Shown: positions 44,329-56,401, counted from the first letter of the stretch. The stretch: 64,000 bases of DNA from Nilaparvata lugens (GCF_014356525.2 NC_052511.1:51706068-51770067), one strand, 5' to 3'. A program made the numbers and translations. Notes: generated from the letters alone by a model not told the origin.

Positions 44329-44760
44329 TTCTTCTGCAGGCATCAGAGATGAGATTTCTACGAAGATCCTATGGCTGCATTGAGCCAGTTACACACACAT
44401 CGATTTTTTGCCGTCCTTATAAATTATATTAGATTGAACAGATGATGTTTGTCAAGTTCCGTTTAATCTTATAGAATTTATAAGGATGACGAAAAATCGT
44501 ACAAACAAAAATCGATGTGAGTGTAGGCAGAGAATATCATTCGAGAAATACTGGAGATAATATGAAACAACTCGATGTCTCCTCTGTAAATGAGGACATA
44601 TTCTAGAGTGGATTGAAATGGTAACAGCATGTGAATAGAATGGTGGGAGGGAGACAGGCTACCAAAATTGATGCTCAACTACAACCTAGAAGGCAAGTGA
44701 GACCGAGGGCGTCCAATGAACATGAGGTTCGGAGCATGCAGAGGTGCCTGAATCTGATAG
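44329..44760 (+). pseudogene. Decayed LINE reverse-transcriptase tail interrupted by a MITE
   Basis: Before the MITE, frames give EMRFLRRSYGC. After it come LKW.QHVNRMVGGRQATK and DRGRP, an order typical of the C-terminal RT region of some LINE clades (MRFLRR... WxGHVxRM... RGRP). Stops and shifts break every frame. This is a different LINE type from the 36-40 kb element. Confidence 0.55.
44390..44523. mobile_element. Foldback MITE, diverged relative of the AGCTGCG family
   Basis: ATCGATTTTTTGCCGTCCTT pairs with AAGGATGACGAAAAATCG. The core ATTAGATTGAAC...GTCAAGTTCCGTT is shared with 47582-47758. It interrupts the LINE remnant. Confidence 0.75.
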
Positions 44761-47578
44761 GGAGAAGAAGAAGAAGATGATGATTATGAAGCAGAAGAAG
44801 AAATAAAAACTGATTTATCTAGAAAATCATAAAATGAAAGCTATCAAGCTTTAAGCTACGAATCCATCCTTGAAAAATATTTCATTGCAAAATCATATAT
44901 TCTTATCCAAAAATAATATTATTTCTTCGACTATAGGATAATATTTTCACAACAAATATAATTACATAAAAACTCACGTAAAACGTTGAAAATGCGACAC
45001 AAAACCACTCAATTCTAACATAGAAATATAATTATCATGAATACATTTTGGGTGTTCCCTCCAAATATTATGTGAGTCTTTCTGTTCGAATTGTGAACTC
45101 AAATCTTCATAAATATGGAGTCGATTGGATGGATATTTTCAATAGAAATCATCCAAAATTGATTATAATATGACATGCGTTCTTTGGTGAAATATTTATG
45201 TAGAAAAATGATAACTGAATTTATTCAAGTTATATACTTTTTCTAATTTTGACTTAACTAGGTCCATGATCTTCGCTTGATTTCAAATTACAAATAATGA
45301 GATTTAGAATTGCAAATTTGTTCATGTTGTTGGTGAACTACATAACTGCCTTTTGAATAAAATGTTGATACGAATATGTAGAGTTTGTCATGTTTTAGCC
45401 TTTTTTTAATCTTTCAAATGATAAATATACTCCAATATTTGTTGAAATAACGGGCTCTGTAACTCAACACATAATAATTATACAGTAATCAACATAATTA
45501 TCATTTCTGTTAATAGTTATTGTCATCGATACAAATTCTCTAACATTAATTTGTTTTATTTTACAATAGTTTTTATATTATATAATTTATAATAATTAGA
45601 CAATATAGAAGACTCTCGCATATTATACATTGTAATGATCGGGTATCATACTATACCAACATCATAATAATAAACATCTACTCTTTCAAGATATAATTCA
45701 TAATAATATAATAATTTGTCATGGATAATAAAATTGGCACAAAATAATCTAAATCAGTATCAAATAATTAAGTATAACCATTATTGGAATGGTCGACGAT
45801 TTTACTCAAATGTATAATATAAAAATACATTGGGTCGAAAATTATTAAGAGCAAAGAAAATTCAAATCCAAAATGAATCGATTTATAGTTATTAACGTAG
45901 TAGATTATTGGTTGAAAATTATCAGAGTTCTTTTCTTCCTTATCAATTCGTAAATAATTAATCTATCGATCGTTGAATTAATTCAATATTAGCCTTAATT
46001 AGTGGAGGTTTTCACATTAGTGTGAAATAATTTAGGCCTTAAAGGGAGAATAGGATTTAATGCCTTCAAAATCACAGGTCATAATAGAATTAGAAAGTTC
46101 ATAAAGAACAAAATTTTCAAATCAGTAGTAAAAATGTCAATGCCATAATCGATATTTTCAGAGCTCAAAATAATAAGACTTATCAAATTCCTTTTACAGA
46201 ATAATATTGGTAACTCATAGAGACTAATAGTGTTATGTATAATGTAGTATATATCCTATAATTTCAATTGTACAACAATACTTTAGAAAAGGCTTCATAG
46301 TAGCATTTTGAATTTCAAGCAAAAGTTTGACAATATTATTTATTATATAGATTTGACAAATAATAATATTTACTATAAATTCATCAGTTACCGATTTTTT
46401 TTGTAGTTCAATAACTTGAATGCCTATAATTCTATTCATAATATATTTCTCCCAATAATTATAAACAATACTCTATTCCATCCTGAGTAATAAAAAATAT
46501 TGTAAATAAACGTATTTCTTCAAAGTTTTTTAATCTACATAATATATTTTCAGCTCCTAAATCTATTGGTTAATCAAAATTGATATTTAATTATTAATAA
46601 TAATCATCACCATTATCTTGATGATAGTATTGTCAAGTTATGCAATATACATTCTATTATTCTCTCAGTATGAACAAGAAGTACTCTGAGGTTTGTACAA
46701 ATAAGCATTTATTTACAATTTACAAGAGGAATTATTCACAATAAAAGTGAAACTTTTATTTTGTGATTGTACGGTGTCAAACACCATAGAGGAACAGCAA
46801 TAGCACAATTATAAAAAATGTTTTTGTTCCTTTACCTGATGGTTTCAATGTTTTATACTGAAATTGAGGCTCAACATTTGAATTTGATAACCATGGACTG
46901 TTTCGAAGAATTAATTGTTACACTTTCTATAACATAGAAAATCACGTTAAAATCCTCTCCTATTACAGCTTTCGCTTAAAAAGAGTGCATTTAACAGTTC
47001 AATGATGACATTTTGTTTTGTAATTTTCTGGTTGGAATTTGAAGTAATATCAATAATATCACCTTCATGGAAACAATCAAAACATTTTGCTCAGTACTGG
47101 AAGTTTAACTTCATATTTTTATAACATTAAAAAATTATATAATACAGAGAAACCTATGAAGTCCACTTGACAAGCACAATGTTATACATTTACGCCTTGC
47201 TATGCTTGCCCAGTGTGTATACATCTTAAAATTAGCTGTATTCGTTTTACAAAGCTCATAAAATTTTGTTAAACAGGTAAAACGATTGTTGATGACAAAA
47301 AATATATACCAGAAAAAATATCATTGTTACAAACAGATTCAACCCGACATGCTCAGCTGAATCTACCAATCACAAAACTTAGTTCAGGTGGAATATCTAA
47401 AAAACAATATTATAGTGAAATTCAACAGTCTTCTTTCAAAAGAATTTAATCAATCTTCTATTTATAAGTCAGGAAAATTCTTCAATCATTCTAAACTTTG
47501 TAATTAAACCTTGTTTAAAAGGAATATCTACACAACATTTTCGTTTCACCAATTGAAAAATTTCACAATCGACCAAAC
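44761..47578. other. AT-rich intergenic, nothing recognised
   Basis: Low-complexity AT-rich DNA without supported genes. Parts may be distal 3'UTR of zfh1. Confidence 0.55.
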
Positions 47579-47581
47579 TTA

Positions 47582-47758
47582 AGCTGCGTTTACACCAAAG
47601 TTATTAACAAAATGTTTATTTCTCCGTCCTTATAGATACTATTAGATTGAACATAACTTATCATACACATGATTAGCTTATGTGTTTGTCAAGTTCCGTT
47701 AAATCTAATAGGACGGAAAAATAAACATTTTGTTAATAACTATGGTGTAAACGCAGCT
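47582..47758. mobile_element. AGCTGCGTTTACACC foldback MITE with TTA duplication
   Basis: Arms AGCTGCGTTTACACCAAAGT and its complement ending GTGTAAACGCAGCT pair over about 40 bp. TTA flanks both sides (47579-47581 and 47759-47761). At 177 bp it has no coding capacity. The three-base TWA duplication is that of PIF/Harbinger-type elements. Confidence 0.88.
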
Positions 47759-48089
47759 TTAGTTGAAAAAAATGAATACATTTTGTCTGAAATGAGAAAT
47801 ATGCACCTTCTATATACACAAAAATTACTTGTCATCAATTTTAAAGTGGTGGAATTGAACATTATTCGCTAAATATGTTGAATATAAGCTTTTTCGTTTG
47901 TAGAAATATCCACACAAACATCCATGTTTTTAATTTAAATGGACAACCGTTGTTTAGGAAGATTGGATAAATTGATGATATTTTTCAGAAGGAATATCTA
48001 CACAAAAATCCCAATATCATCAATTAAAAGTTGATTGAATGGAAGATTCTTTGCTATCTTGTCACCATACATCATCAATAACTGAAATA

Positions 48090-48095
48090 TTTATT
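48090..48095 (-). terminator. Candidate polyA signal of zfh1
   Basis: TTTATT on the plus strand reads AATAAA on the minus strand, about 245 bp past the zfh1 stop. More distal signals exist, and zfh1/ZEB genes often have long 3'UTRs. Confidence 0.35.
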
Positions 48096-48337
48096 TTTCA
48101 CTTAATATCAACTTAAGGACAAAGAAACAGACTACAGTCCAAAACTTCTTTTCATCCCAATTTCATAAAATAAATTGTCCAAAGGTTATGTGCGACTTTC
48201 CAATTTTTCACTAATATGGTAAAATAGATCAATCTTGGAAGATTGCAATAGGGAGACAAATATCTACACAAAACGTTGGGTATAATCAGTTGAGAATGGT
48301 AAAATTAAACGATGAACAGAGAGCGACTATTGGCGTC

Positions 48338-48531
48338 TCACTCTCTGTAAGGTTTGCAGTAGGAGTAGCGATGGTTCATGTGTTGGCTGTAGGATCCAGA
48401 ATGGGAGAATCTTTTCAGACACTTGGCACACTGAAACGGCTTCTCTCCGCTGTGCAGACGCTTGTGCTCGGTCAGATGGTGCTTATGCTTGAAAGCTTTG
48501 GTGCATATGTCACATTTGTGGGGCCGTTGAC
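48338..48531 (-). CDS. zfh1: zfh1/ZEB orthologue, last exon (C-terminal fingers 2 and 3)
   Basis: The acceptor GTTTATTGCACAG is followed by coding sequence entered in phase 1, completing the Gly codon split with the previous exon (S-G-Q-R-P-H). It encodes [20 protein letters not shown] and [20 protein letters not shown], ending [10 protein letters not shown] and TGA. The KHKHHLTEH and SHSGSYSQH finger pair is diagnostic of the C-terminal cluster of ZEB/zfh1 proteins. A large palindrome lies about 160 bp upstream in the intron. Confidence 0.95.
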
Positions 48532-48692
48532 CTGTGCAATAAACAGAAATGAATATAAATATGATGATTATCGAGAACAGTGGACTGGAAAAAAATTGAA
48601 GGAAAATAGAAATCAAGAACAGTGGATTAAAAATAATGTAAGAGAAAGAGAAAAGTAAAGAAGGTGTTGAGCCTAAAGCTGCGTTTGTATTC

Positions 48693-49079
48693 AAACAAAT
48701 TGTATTCTTAATATTTTATTTTATTATTTTCAAAAAGGGTACTAAAATTCTATTTTATAGATAAAAATCCTGTAGTTTGTCGATGCATGTTAAGCTGCGT
48801 TTACACCAAAGTCATTAAGAAAATTTTCATTTCTCCGTCCTTATAGATTCTATTAGATTGAACGGAACTTGACAAACACATATGTTCATAATGTGTATGA
48901 TGAGTTATGTTCAATCCAATAGAATCTATAAGGACAGAAAAATAAACATTTTCTCAATAAATTTGGTGTAAACGCAGCTCAACATGCATCGACAAACTAC
49001 AGGATTTTTATCTATAAAATAGAACCATAGTACCCTTTTTGAAAATAATAAAATAAAAGATTAAGAATACAATTTGTTT
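48693..49079. mobile_element. 387-bp composite palindrome with an AGCTGCG MITE at its centre
   Basis: The central foldback MITE (48793-48979, AGCTGCGTTTACACC arms) is embedded in a second pair of arms of about 100 bp: ACAAATTGTATTCTTAAT outward-left, its complement outward-right, and TCCTGTAGTTTGTCGATGC next to the MITE. The outer arms agree at about 95%. It lies inside the last intron of zfh1. Sequence resembling the outer arm recurs near 49090-49140 and 59540-59660. Confidence 0.88.
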
Positions 49080-49201
49080 CTTTGGTCTATTATTTTATCT
49101 CTTTCAAAAAAGGGTATTATAATTCTATTTTATAAATAAAAAGAAGTACATTAGCCCTGATTTCATACATTAAAAAATACAGGATAGCTGCAGAAATGTT
49201 C

Positions 49202-49330
49202 ATTTATTTATTCATTAACAGAGACACAAATATTATAAAATACAATATGATTGGGAGAGGAGAAGAGGCTGGACCCAAAACTGTATCCCTCCCGAAATTC
49301 ACAAATGTTACAAAGGGGATGTAGAGTATA
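49202..49330 (-). mobile_element. LINE 3' end fragment
   Basis: Minus-strand CAGTTTTGGGTCCAGCC and an AATAAATAAATG-type tail match the truncated-LINE signature. It abuts the MITE at 49332. Confidence 0.65.
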
Positions 49331-49331
49331 A

Positions 49332-49529
49332 GGCTAGGCGCACACCAGTTAGTCAAGACAAGACATGATCAGACACGTTTAGTCACAATACTTCACATTG
49401 TGGCTTACGACGCAACTCACACTGATTAGTCATTGCAATTAGACATGTCTTCATAAGCAACTATGTGAAGTATTGTGACTAAACGTGTCTGATCATGTCT
49501 TGTCTTGACTAACTGGTGTGCGCCTAGCC
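49332..49529. mobile_element. Foldback MITE, GGCTAGGCGCACACC family, intact copy
   Basis: A nearly perfect 198-bp palindrome: GGCTAGGCGCACACCAGTTA at the left and TAACTGGTGTGCGCCTAGCC at the right, pairing for about 70 bp. TAA precedes it and CAA follows, possibly a mutated three-base duplication. The family also occurs at 1-173. Confidence 0.9.
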
Positions 49530-52346
49530 CAAAGCTACTCAAATCTGACTTGTGGAACTTCAAACTATGTAGGACATTATTTTTTTGAACAAATATTATA
49601 AAGAATCATGTAATAAGTTATAAGTGCTGATAGGCTAAGTTGTGAAAATTCAAACTCCAGGTGCAAAATTTCTAGTCGCTACTGTTTTCTCGGTATACCA
49701 TCAGGTTTAGTCACCCAAAAAATTAAAAATATTCTGCTGAATTTGTCTATTATTTGATGACAATAATTATTGTCTAACATCTAGTCGCTAATTTCTTTTC
49801 TGGGGATACTATCAAGTTTAGACTTGAATTTAAAATAAAAAATATTTTGTTGAATTTGTCTATTATTCGATGACAATAATTATTGTCTATGTTCAATTCT
49901 ATACAAATATAAGCTTTGTTGATAAAAAAATATTTTCTGAGTTCTAAATTGAATCTAAACCTAGAGAATTTAATTTAATAATACTTTTCTCAAAATCAAT
50001 TCTCTTATATTAAGAGAATATTCTCCAGAATATTTAGTTTGTTTGTTTGGTCCCACGAAATTATTTCTATAATATGTGAATATTTCCTATTTTAGTGATA
50101 ATAATGTGAAACATTTCTTCAATGTTTGGTTTTGAAGCATCAAATTTAAAAATCTACTTTGTGAAAATAATTAAGGACTGAACATTTTGTGAAGTGAACA
50201 ACTACATGACTATTAACCTATTTCGGACTATGTTTAACCTTATCTAAATTTGCGAGAGGAATAGCACAAGGTTACCTTATTTTCTCTCTCCCTATCATTT
50301 TGATGATGTACTTATTGTATGAATCAATAAATAATATTTCATACTAATCAATGGAGTGGAGGCCTACATTGGAAACTGAACGGATTCATTGAGTTTTTAC
50401 AGCAAACATAAATTTTGTCATAGCTCAATGGATAATTGATGGCATTTTGTTTCAATTAAAATTAATGTATCTTGATCCAAACTAACAATAGAATCAAATT
50501 AAAATCCCCTGATCGAGAGTTTTACAATTTAAATGTATTATAAAATACAACAAACATCCAGGATGGGGTGATTAGAAAACTAAGGAATTTAAAGACTACA
50601 CATTGAAACATAACAGGAACTACAAAGCGTATTACAGGGAAACGGATGGGGGAGCAACAAAAAGCCAATATCAACAAGTCAGAAGCATAAAATCTAGAAG
50701 CATTTCAGGAATGTCTCAATACCTTCAGCTCAAAGCTAGACAAAGTTGAGCTCGAATTAATTTGAATTGGAATATTTTCAAATATAAGTCTTCATTTTTA
50801 ATTCATGTTTATCAATCTATCATGAAATTGATGAAAGTTAGATTTTTGTACATAGGATGAATCCCTATGAAAATGAGTAAATAAGTACTGTTGGTTTCCC
50901 TCTACATTTTTCTTCAAAAGTATAAAACAAATCAGAGAATGGAAGAGGACAGAGAGAAGACATTGGAAAAGGAGATCAATTGGAAATCATACATCATGAT
51001 AATAGGCCTAGGCCTACTGAATATCAGATAATAATCTAGAAAATACGTGACTGTAATATATTTATGAATCAATTTAATTGTGATAACGGTACGATGTTAT
51101 AAATGTATTAAAAGTATAAAAATAATAATCAAATAAGAATTAAAAGTTGATGAATAATTGAAAATGTAGAGAGAAACTGAAGTACGGTATCTTAAATTTG
51201 AACACAATTCATATTGGGTGAGTCCTTTCCATTATCACAGTATAGTAGCCAAATATTTCAAACTAAGAGTGAAATTCAGAAGAAAAATTTCCAAATAAGA
51301 ATGGCGAATCACTAGAATATTGCCAACTATCACACACATTGAGAAATAAATTTCTAAATAAATAAATATTATAAATAAATATTTCAGTTCCATTGTACCA
51401 CCTCAAGTTTGGTGTTTACCTTCGATGGAACGGTACTGGAAACTGGAAAATGTATTTATTTGTTTAATTGGAAAGTAACTTTTTAACTTTTAACAATACA
51501 TTTAGGTTAAATAAATGTGATATTTAACAATAATCTAGTGCTTCATCAAGTTTAAATATAGCATCTCACCCAAAATTTTAACATTCTTTCTTTTAACATT
51601 ATTGCAATTGTAAGTTACATTGCTCATTGTTAATCTTGTATTGTTGTATTTGTGAAGGAGACACATTAGGGGTAACCTGTTGTCTCCATAAATAAATAAA
51701 TTAAATTAATTAATTAAAAAAAAATTGAACAAAGAAGTTACTTCTAAATATTTCAAATAAAAATAGGTATCGTATGTCAGTTGTATTATATTTGTTGTAA
51801 TCCAGTATCAAACTAACAGAACTCAAAAAGTGAATCAAAAAGTCGCAAAAAGTTGTAATAATGGAAAAGAAGCATCAGCCCAATCAAACCAAATTTGATT
51901 TTTGAATTGAAATTTATATAGATTAGATGTACCGTAGACTTTTAACCACTCCGTTAGGCCAGCCACTAACCTTACGGTCCACCAAACAGGTTCAACTGCA
52001 CAGGTATTCCAGTCGTCTCAAATATATCCATGTTGCCACAAAGATACCTATCTGCGATCCTATAAGTTTCTATAAAAATATCTTAAGTATGCAATTTAGA
52101 TATAGACACAGAGACCCATGAAATCGAAGATCGATCTCGAAGTGGCAGGGGATTGAAATTCAATTCTTTCCACACGTGAAGGCGAATATATTTGAGATTA
52201 TAATATGACTCGCCTTTGGAGTGATAGGAGGAGTTTGAAATCAAAATTCCCATCTCCCGCGTAGACGAGTACAGTTGAGAGACGAATACCTGTATCTTTG
52301 AAATTCTTGGTCAACCGTAACGTGAAGCACTGTTCTTATGGGAGGG
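49530..52346. other. zfh1 intron, AT-rich, with two LINE tails
   Basis: LINE 3' ends are recognisable at 50215-50340 (+; CACAAGGTTACCTT, then AATCAATAAATAATAT) and 51655-51722 (+; ATAAATAAATAAATTAAATT). A short direct duplication (AATTATTGTCTA) occurs near 49763 and 49880. Nothing else is supported. Confidence 0.5.
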
Positions 52347-52470
52347 TTCACACACTGGCAACTGGGAACGTGTGAATACTTCCATAATAACCAATGCTAT
52401 TCGTAATAGTTCACACACTGGCAACCAAAAATGTGTGAATGCTCTCATAAGAACCAATGCTATTCATAGT
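52347..52470. repeat. Two ~63-bp tandem units with TTCACACA/TGTGTGAA hairpins
   Basis: GTTCACACACTGGCAAC begins both units. Both continue through TGTGAAT and AACCAATGCTATTC. They lie about 45 bp from the zfh1 splice donor at 52514, in the intron. Confidence 0.7.
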
Positions 52471-52513
52471 GGCTGGCTCTAAGAGAGTGAGTTGTTTTGT
52501 GAGTGCTTTTCAC

Positions 52514-52766
52514 CTGAGTGCTCATATCTGTGCCTGGCTAAGGAGCTGTGCTTAGAGAAAGCTCTGTCACATTGGTCACAGGTGAACTGACCCTCTTGTT
52601 CAGCCGGCGTCGAATCCACGTTCGACGACTTCCTCTTGGCACCGGCGGCCGTCCCACCTCCGGACGACATGTCGTGTCGTGTCGTGCCGGTCGTGTCGTC
52701 GGGATCCTGGGACAGGCAGCCCGACTCTTCTGCCTCGTCTGTCAGTTCGCTGCCGTCTAGGAAACC
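52514..52766 (-). CDS. zfh1: zfh1/ZEB orthologue, penultimate exon (C-terminal finger 1)
   Basis: The acceptor CTTCGTTTCCAG and the donor in TCAG|GTGAAA bound 253 bp, entered in phase 0 after WKLQ and leaving in phase 1. It reads GFLDGSELTDEAEESGCLSQ, a low-complexity Thr/Gly/Ser linker, a basic AKRKSS patch, then CDQCDRAFSKHSSLARHRYE, the first C2H2 finger of the C-terminal cluster. The internal ATG at 52670 is not a start. GC is higher than in the introns. Confidence 0.94.
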
Positions 52767-52929
52767 CTGGAAACGAAGGTTCAGGAATTAGGAGTCGCTG
52801 AAGAGCTCATCGTTCTTAGGGCCGTTTGCACAGTGAAAAAGCTTGAACTGAATTCAATCAGCTGTCGACTTAAACTCAAAATGAATCACATAATAACAAA
52901 TGATACTTGATATAGATTTAATCCAGTTT

Positions 52930-53340
52930 AAGATGAAATTCTATTATATTAAGGGAGCAATTTCTGTATTGTTATATCTGGTTATTTATAATTATTTATA
53001 TCTAGTTATTTATGTTCAACGGATCTCAACAACGACTCTAACGATTTTCACGAAATTTGGAACATAGTATGTTTATGACATAAAAATTCGATTGCACTAG
53101 GTCTCATCCTTGGGAAAACTCGCTGAACGACATTAAAAGGATAATTCATCCTTGGCTGAAGCAGCTGTGGATAGTGAAAAGTTAGTGAGCGAGTGAGTAT
53201 GTAAAAAATCAAAATATCGCATCCCCGAAATTCATAAGATAACATACAGCCAGCTGTGAAATATTAACACGATCATTTTAGAGAATTGTGTTCTGTTTAT
53301 CAATAGATAAAAATAACGAGCGAAGCTCGGTGCCCCGATT
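52930..53340. repeat. Dispersed repeat, AGCAATTTCTGTAT family, with GAGCgaaGCTC end
   Basis: Matches 24737-25130 through GTTCAACGGATCTCA, TAACGATTTTCACGA and GGTCTCATCCTTGG. It ends with ACGAGCGAAGCTCGGTGCCC, a small hairpin near its terminus. Class is unknown. Confidence 0.65.
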
Positions 53341-53631
53341 TTAGTTTAAACTGGCACTGAGCAAACGGCACTTGATGGTACCATAGAGAGACTACATTAT
53401 TTATTGGAGTTTTTTCAGTTATCACATGATAGTTTGACACATGGTGAGACCGGACTACCCAATTATAATATGGTGGTAGAATGGGACTGTCTGCGCAGTC
53501 TGTCTAGTCGGCGCATGATTTTCAAACTCGAATAGGAAACTTGAATGTGATACAGCAGTGACAGTTTCAAACCAAAATCCATTTTGAATCTTGAAATATA
53601 TCCTGGAACATCTGGATTGTTGTATAAATTA

Positions 53632-53712
53632 GAATTGAAACAGTTTTGGGCTTTAGCCTGTGGCCCTTCTCTAGATGTTGTTGTATAATTCGGAATGATT
53701 GAATAAATATAT
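53632..53712 (+). mobile_element. LINE 3' end fragment
   Basis: ACAGTTTTGGGCTTTAGCCT, GGCCCTTCTC and a TGAATAAATAT tail match the 16.5-kb copy. Confidence 0.65.
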
Positions 53713-53789
53713 TTTCTGGGTGAGCCAGTACTGTATTCGTAATTAAATACGTTGCATTTTTAAATAATTTGAATCAATATGTAAATAAT

Positions 53790-54435
53790 CTATAGTGAGG
53801 TTAACGTTATAATGGCAGTGTTTGATTAGCAATGGTTTTGCTATCCTAGTCTATCATTCAACAAAGCGGATAGTGCTATCTCTTTCTCGCTTTGCTCTGT
53901 TGCCAGATCGTCTTTTAACAATGCAGAATTAATAATTAACTACGGTAACAAAATATTACATCTCAATTATGAAATTATTGAGAAATATAATTTCTTGCTC
54001 AATAAAATATAATTGATCATTTTAAAGGAGAATGAACAGTTAATATTACATCAATAAACCTGTATGAGCTACAGTCTATAGAAGGCATTGACAAGACAGA
54101 GGATCTGCAAAGTTTTGGTTCCATCTTTCTCCACTGGCATTCATTCATTCATTTATTCATAGAACAATAGATACAATGCAGGTAAAAACAACAGGCATTC
54201 GCCCAAAACTGATTTAAACCTCAATTTGGATTACACAGTCTAGAGGTTATGTAAATGATAACTTAATTCACACACTATTTTGAGTCCAAAAAAATGTTTG
54301 TACTACAATAATTTTGAATTTATCAGATTAATTAATTCCAAAATACTAATCCAAACAAAAATCTTTCTTCACAATCACAAAAAATATTAGAAATTTCACT
54401 CAAATCCACGAATTATAACGTGGACCTGACTATAG
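53790..54435. mobile_element. CTATAG MITE split by a LINE insertion, next to a zfh1 splice donor
   Basis: MITE sequence runs 53790-54141 and resumes at 54415, ending TATAACGTGGACCTGACTATAG. The interrupting 54142-54411 is a minus-orientation LINE 3' end (CATTCATTCATTTATTCAT tail, AACAGGCATTCGCCCAAAAC). ATT occurs at both junctions, as expected for a short target duplication. The element ends 23 bp from the donor of the homeodomain exon. Confidence 0.8.
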
Positions 54436-54458
54436 GACGTTTCTTCAAGAATGCTTAC

Positions 54459-56222
54459 CTGTAGTTTCCAACCGCGTTTCTCAGCACCGGGGCTTGTGCT
54501 TCCATTGTGGTGCAGAGCTATGGCGGGCAGAGGCGAACGCGACAGCTGGAAGTCCGGATTGGAGTAGAGGAAGCGATCAATCGGCAAGCCAGCTGGCATC
54601 CCTGTTCCATTAGCCAATCGGACAGCAGCTGGCTGTGTGAGGATGCGAGCTAGTCTACTGCTGCCGCCGCTGCTATCCTGTGGCGAGGGGGAGCGCTGTC
54701 GATACGGGGGACGGAAGAAGACGGAGGATTTCGAGAGGTTCACCGCGCCACAATCATCCGAATCTGACCGTTGCGGGGAGCTGGAGGGTGAAGACGATGT
54801 CGATTTCTTCGTGGAGAGGTCTAGGGGTTGTTCGGACGCGGACATCGGTAGGGAATCATTGGAGAAGGTTCCAGGGAGCTGGAACACCCCTGGAAGTGGG
54901 ACATAGGGGACATGTACTAATCTCCCCTCCCTGCGATCTCGAGCTCTGTTGTTCTGGAACCAAACCTGGACAACCCTCACTGGAAACCCAACTTTCTCCG
55001 CAATCCTGGACAGTTCTTCCCTTTTGGGACGGGGGTTCATGGCGTAGTGCGACTTCAACACCGCCAACTGTTCCTCAGCAATCTGCGACCTCACCCGCAC
55101 CTTCCTCCCGTCCTGATCCGTGGTATCCCCGTCCTCATCCTCAGTCATCACCAGTTCCCTGTAGCCTCTGGCCTCGTCCTCACTTCCACTATGCATGGAA
55201 CCACCGTTCACTTCATTCTTTGACGACATGGCATCCTCCAGTTTCGCTGCTAACCCTTCACTCTTCTCATCCTCGCTGCTACAGAGGTAGCGTTCGTGTT
55301 GATGAAGTTCAATCCCTGAGGAAAATGTTTTCCTGCAGTATCTGCATGAGTAGTTCTCGACTTCGTCGATAGGTGGCGTGGGTGCGCCACTCACCACACT
55401 GTTACAACCCGAACTACAAGAGCCTGAAGACAACTTCTGCATGTTCACTGCCAACAGCTGTTTAGTCACTGTCGCATTCACCGTCTCCAAAATCCTCTTC
55501 ACAGCCTCCAAATCTCCGCTGTTACTGTTCACACCTGGAGAACTGTTACTCCCCCTCTCGGTGATCGTTGTTGAGGGTTTCGTCACCTCCTCCTCATCAT
55601 CCTCCTCCTCTTGTTTGATCTCCTGCTTCACATACACCTCCCCGTTCTTGTCGATCTTCTCGTTCCCGGGAGAGAGCTGCTCATCCTCAGTGACCTCCGT
55701 GATCTTGATGGAGTCGTTGTTGTTAGAAGGAGGCTGGGGGTTGGTGGTGAGTTGTTCTAGCAGATGACTGAGTGACGCGGGGAAGTTGTAGGGAGTGTTT
55801 TGTGCGGAGTTGAGGTGTAAACCGTGCGAGAAAAACGGGTGAAGGAACGATGCCGGATGTCCGGGTGGAGCTGCGGTGGGAGGGAGGGGGAAGTTCTGTA
55901 GGAACGCCGCTGAAGTATCACTGTATTTCGGATTGTAGAGAGGTGTGATATTGTTGTTGATTCCGGTCATCATCTTGGGACGCTTCATTGGTTGCGGTCC
56001 GGGAGTGTCGTTCCGGTAGACCGACAGCTGACCGCCGGAGTTTGCGTTCTGCTGCTTCATTGCCAGATCGTTGCGGTTGTTGCCACGCTGGCTCACCTTC
56101 AAATTCATGACTAAGCACTTTTTCGAGGTCATGTGACTCGAGTAGGAGCCGGAGTGCGAGAAGCGTTTTCCGCAGTTGGCGCATTCGAACGGTTTTTCAC
56201 CGCTGTGGATTCTGATGTGTTC
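54459..56222 (-). CDS. zfh1: zfh1/ZEB orthologue, long central exon (zinc finger, homeodomain, CtBP motif)
   Basis: 588 codons in phase 0 between the acceptor CGTTTCTAG and donor GTAAGC. Order: completion of a split finger (EHIRIH), finger [20 protein letters not shown] (about residues 12-35, ending in Cys), a long Ser/Gln/Pro-rich region with an acidic QEEEDDEEE patch, finger [20 protein letters not shown] (about 293-315), and a homeodomain (about 372-431) with [16 protein letters not shown] and [16 protein letters not shown], the CtBP corepressor site (about 465), follows. Zfh1/ZEB proteins are nuclear transcriptional repressors that bind E-box-like sites and act in mesoderm and neural development. 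The ATG at 56132 is internal. Confidence 0.97.
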
Positions 56223-56355
56223 CTAGAAACGAAAAATATAAAATAAATTTAATAAAACATTGAAAAGAGAGAAAAGTACTGGTATTGGTAGAAGAAGAAC
56301 ACAGATTTGGGATAAATAAGTGGACATGTGAACACTAGATAATGAGATAATCTAA

Positions 56356-56366
56356 TAATAATAATG

Positions 56367-56401
<35 letters not shown>

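Noticed and set aside
44547..44553. AATACTG, a minus-strand seed match for miR-8/miR-200, a known regulator of zfh1/ZEB
   Set aside because: It lies 3.8 kb past the stop, inside a decayed LINE, and a single 7-mer is expected by chance; no site was seen close to the stop codon.
54637..55767. Plus-strand ORFs of 89-230 codons opposite the zfh1 exon
   Set aside because: Shadows of the GC-rich minus-strand zfh1 exon; no recognised motif.
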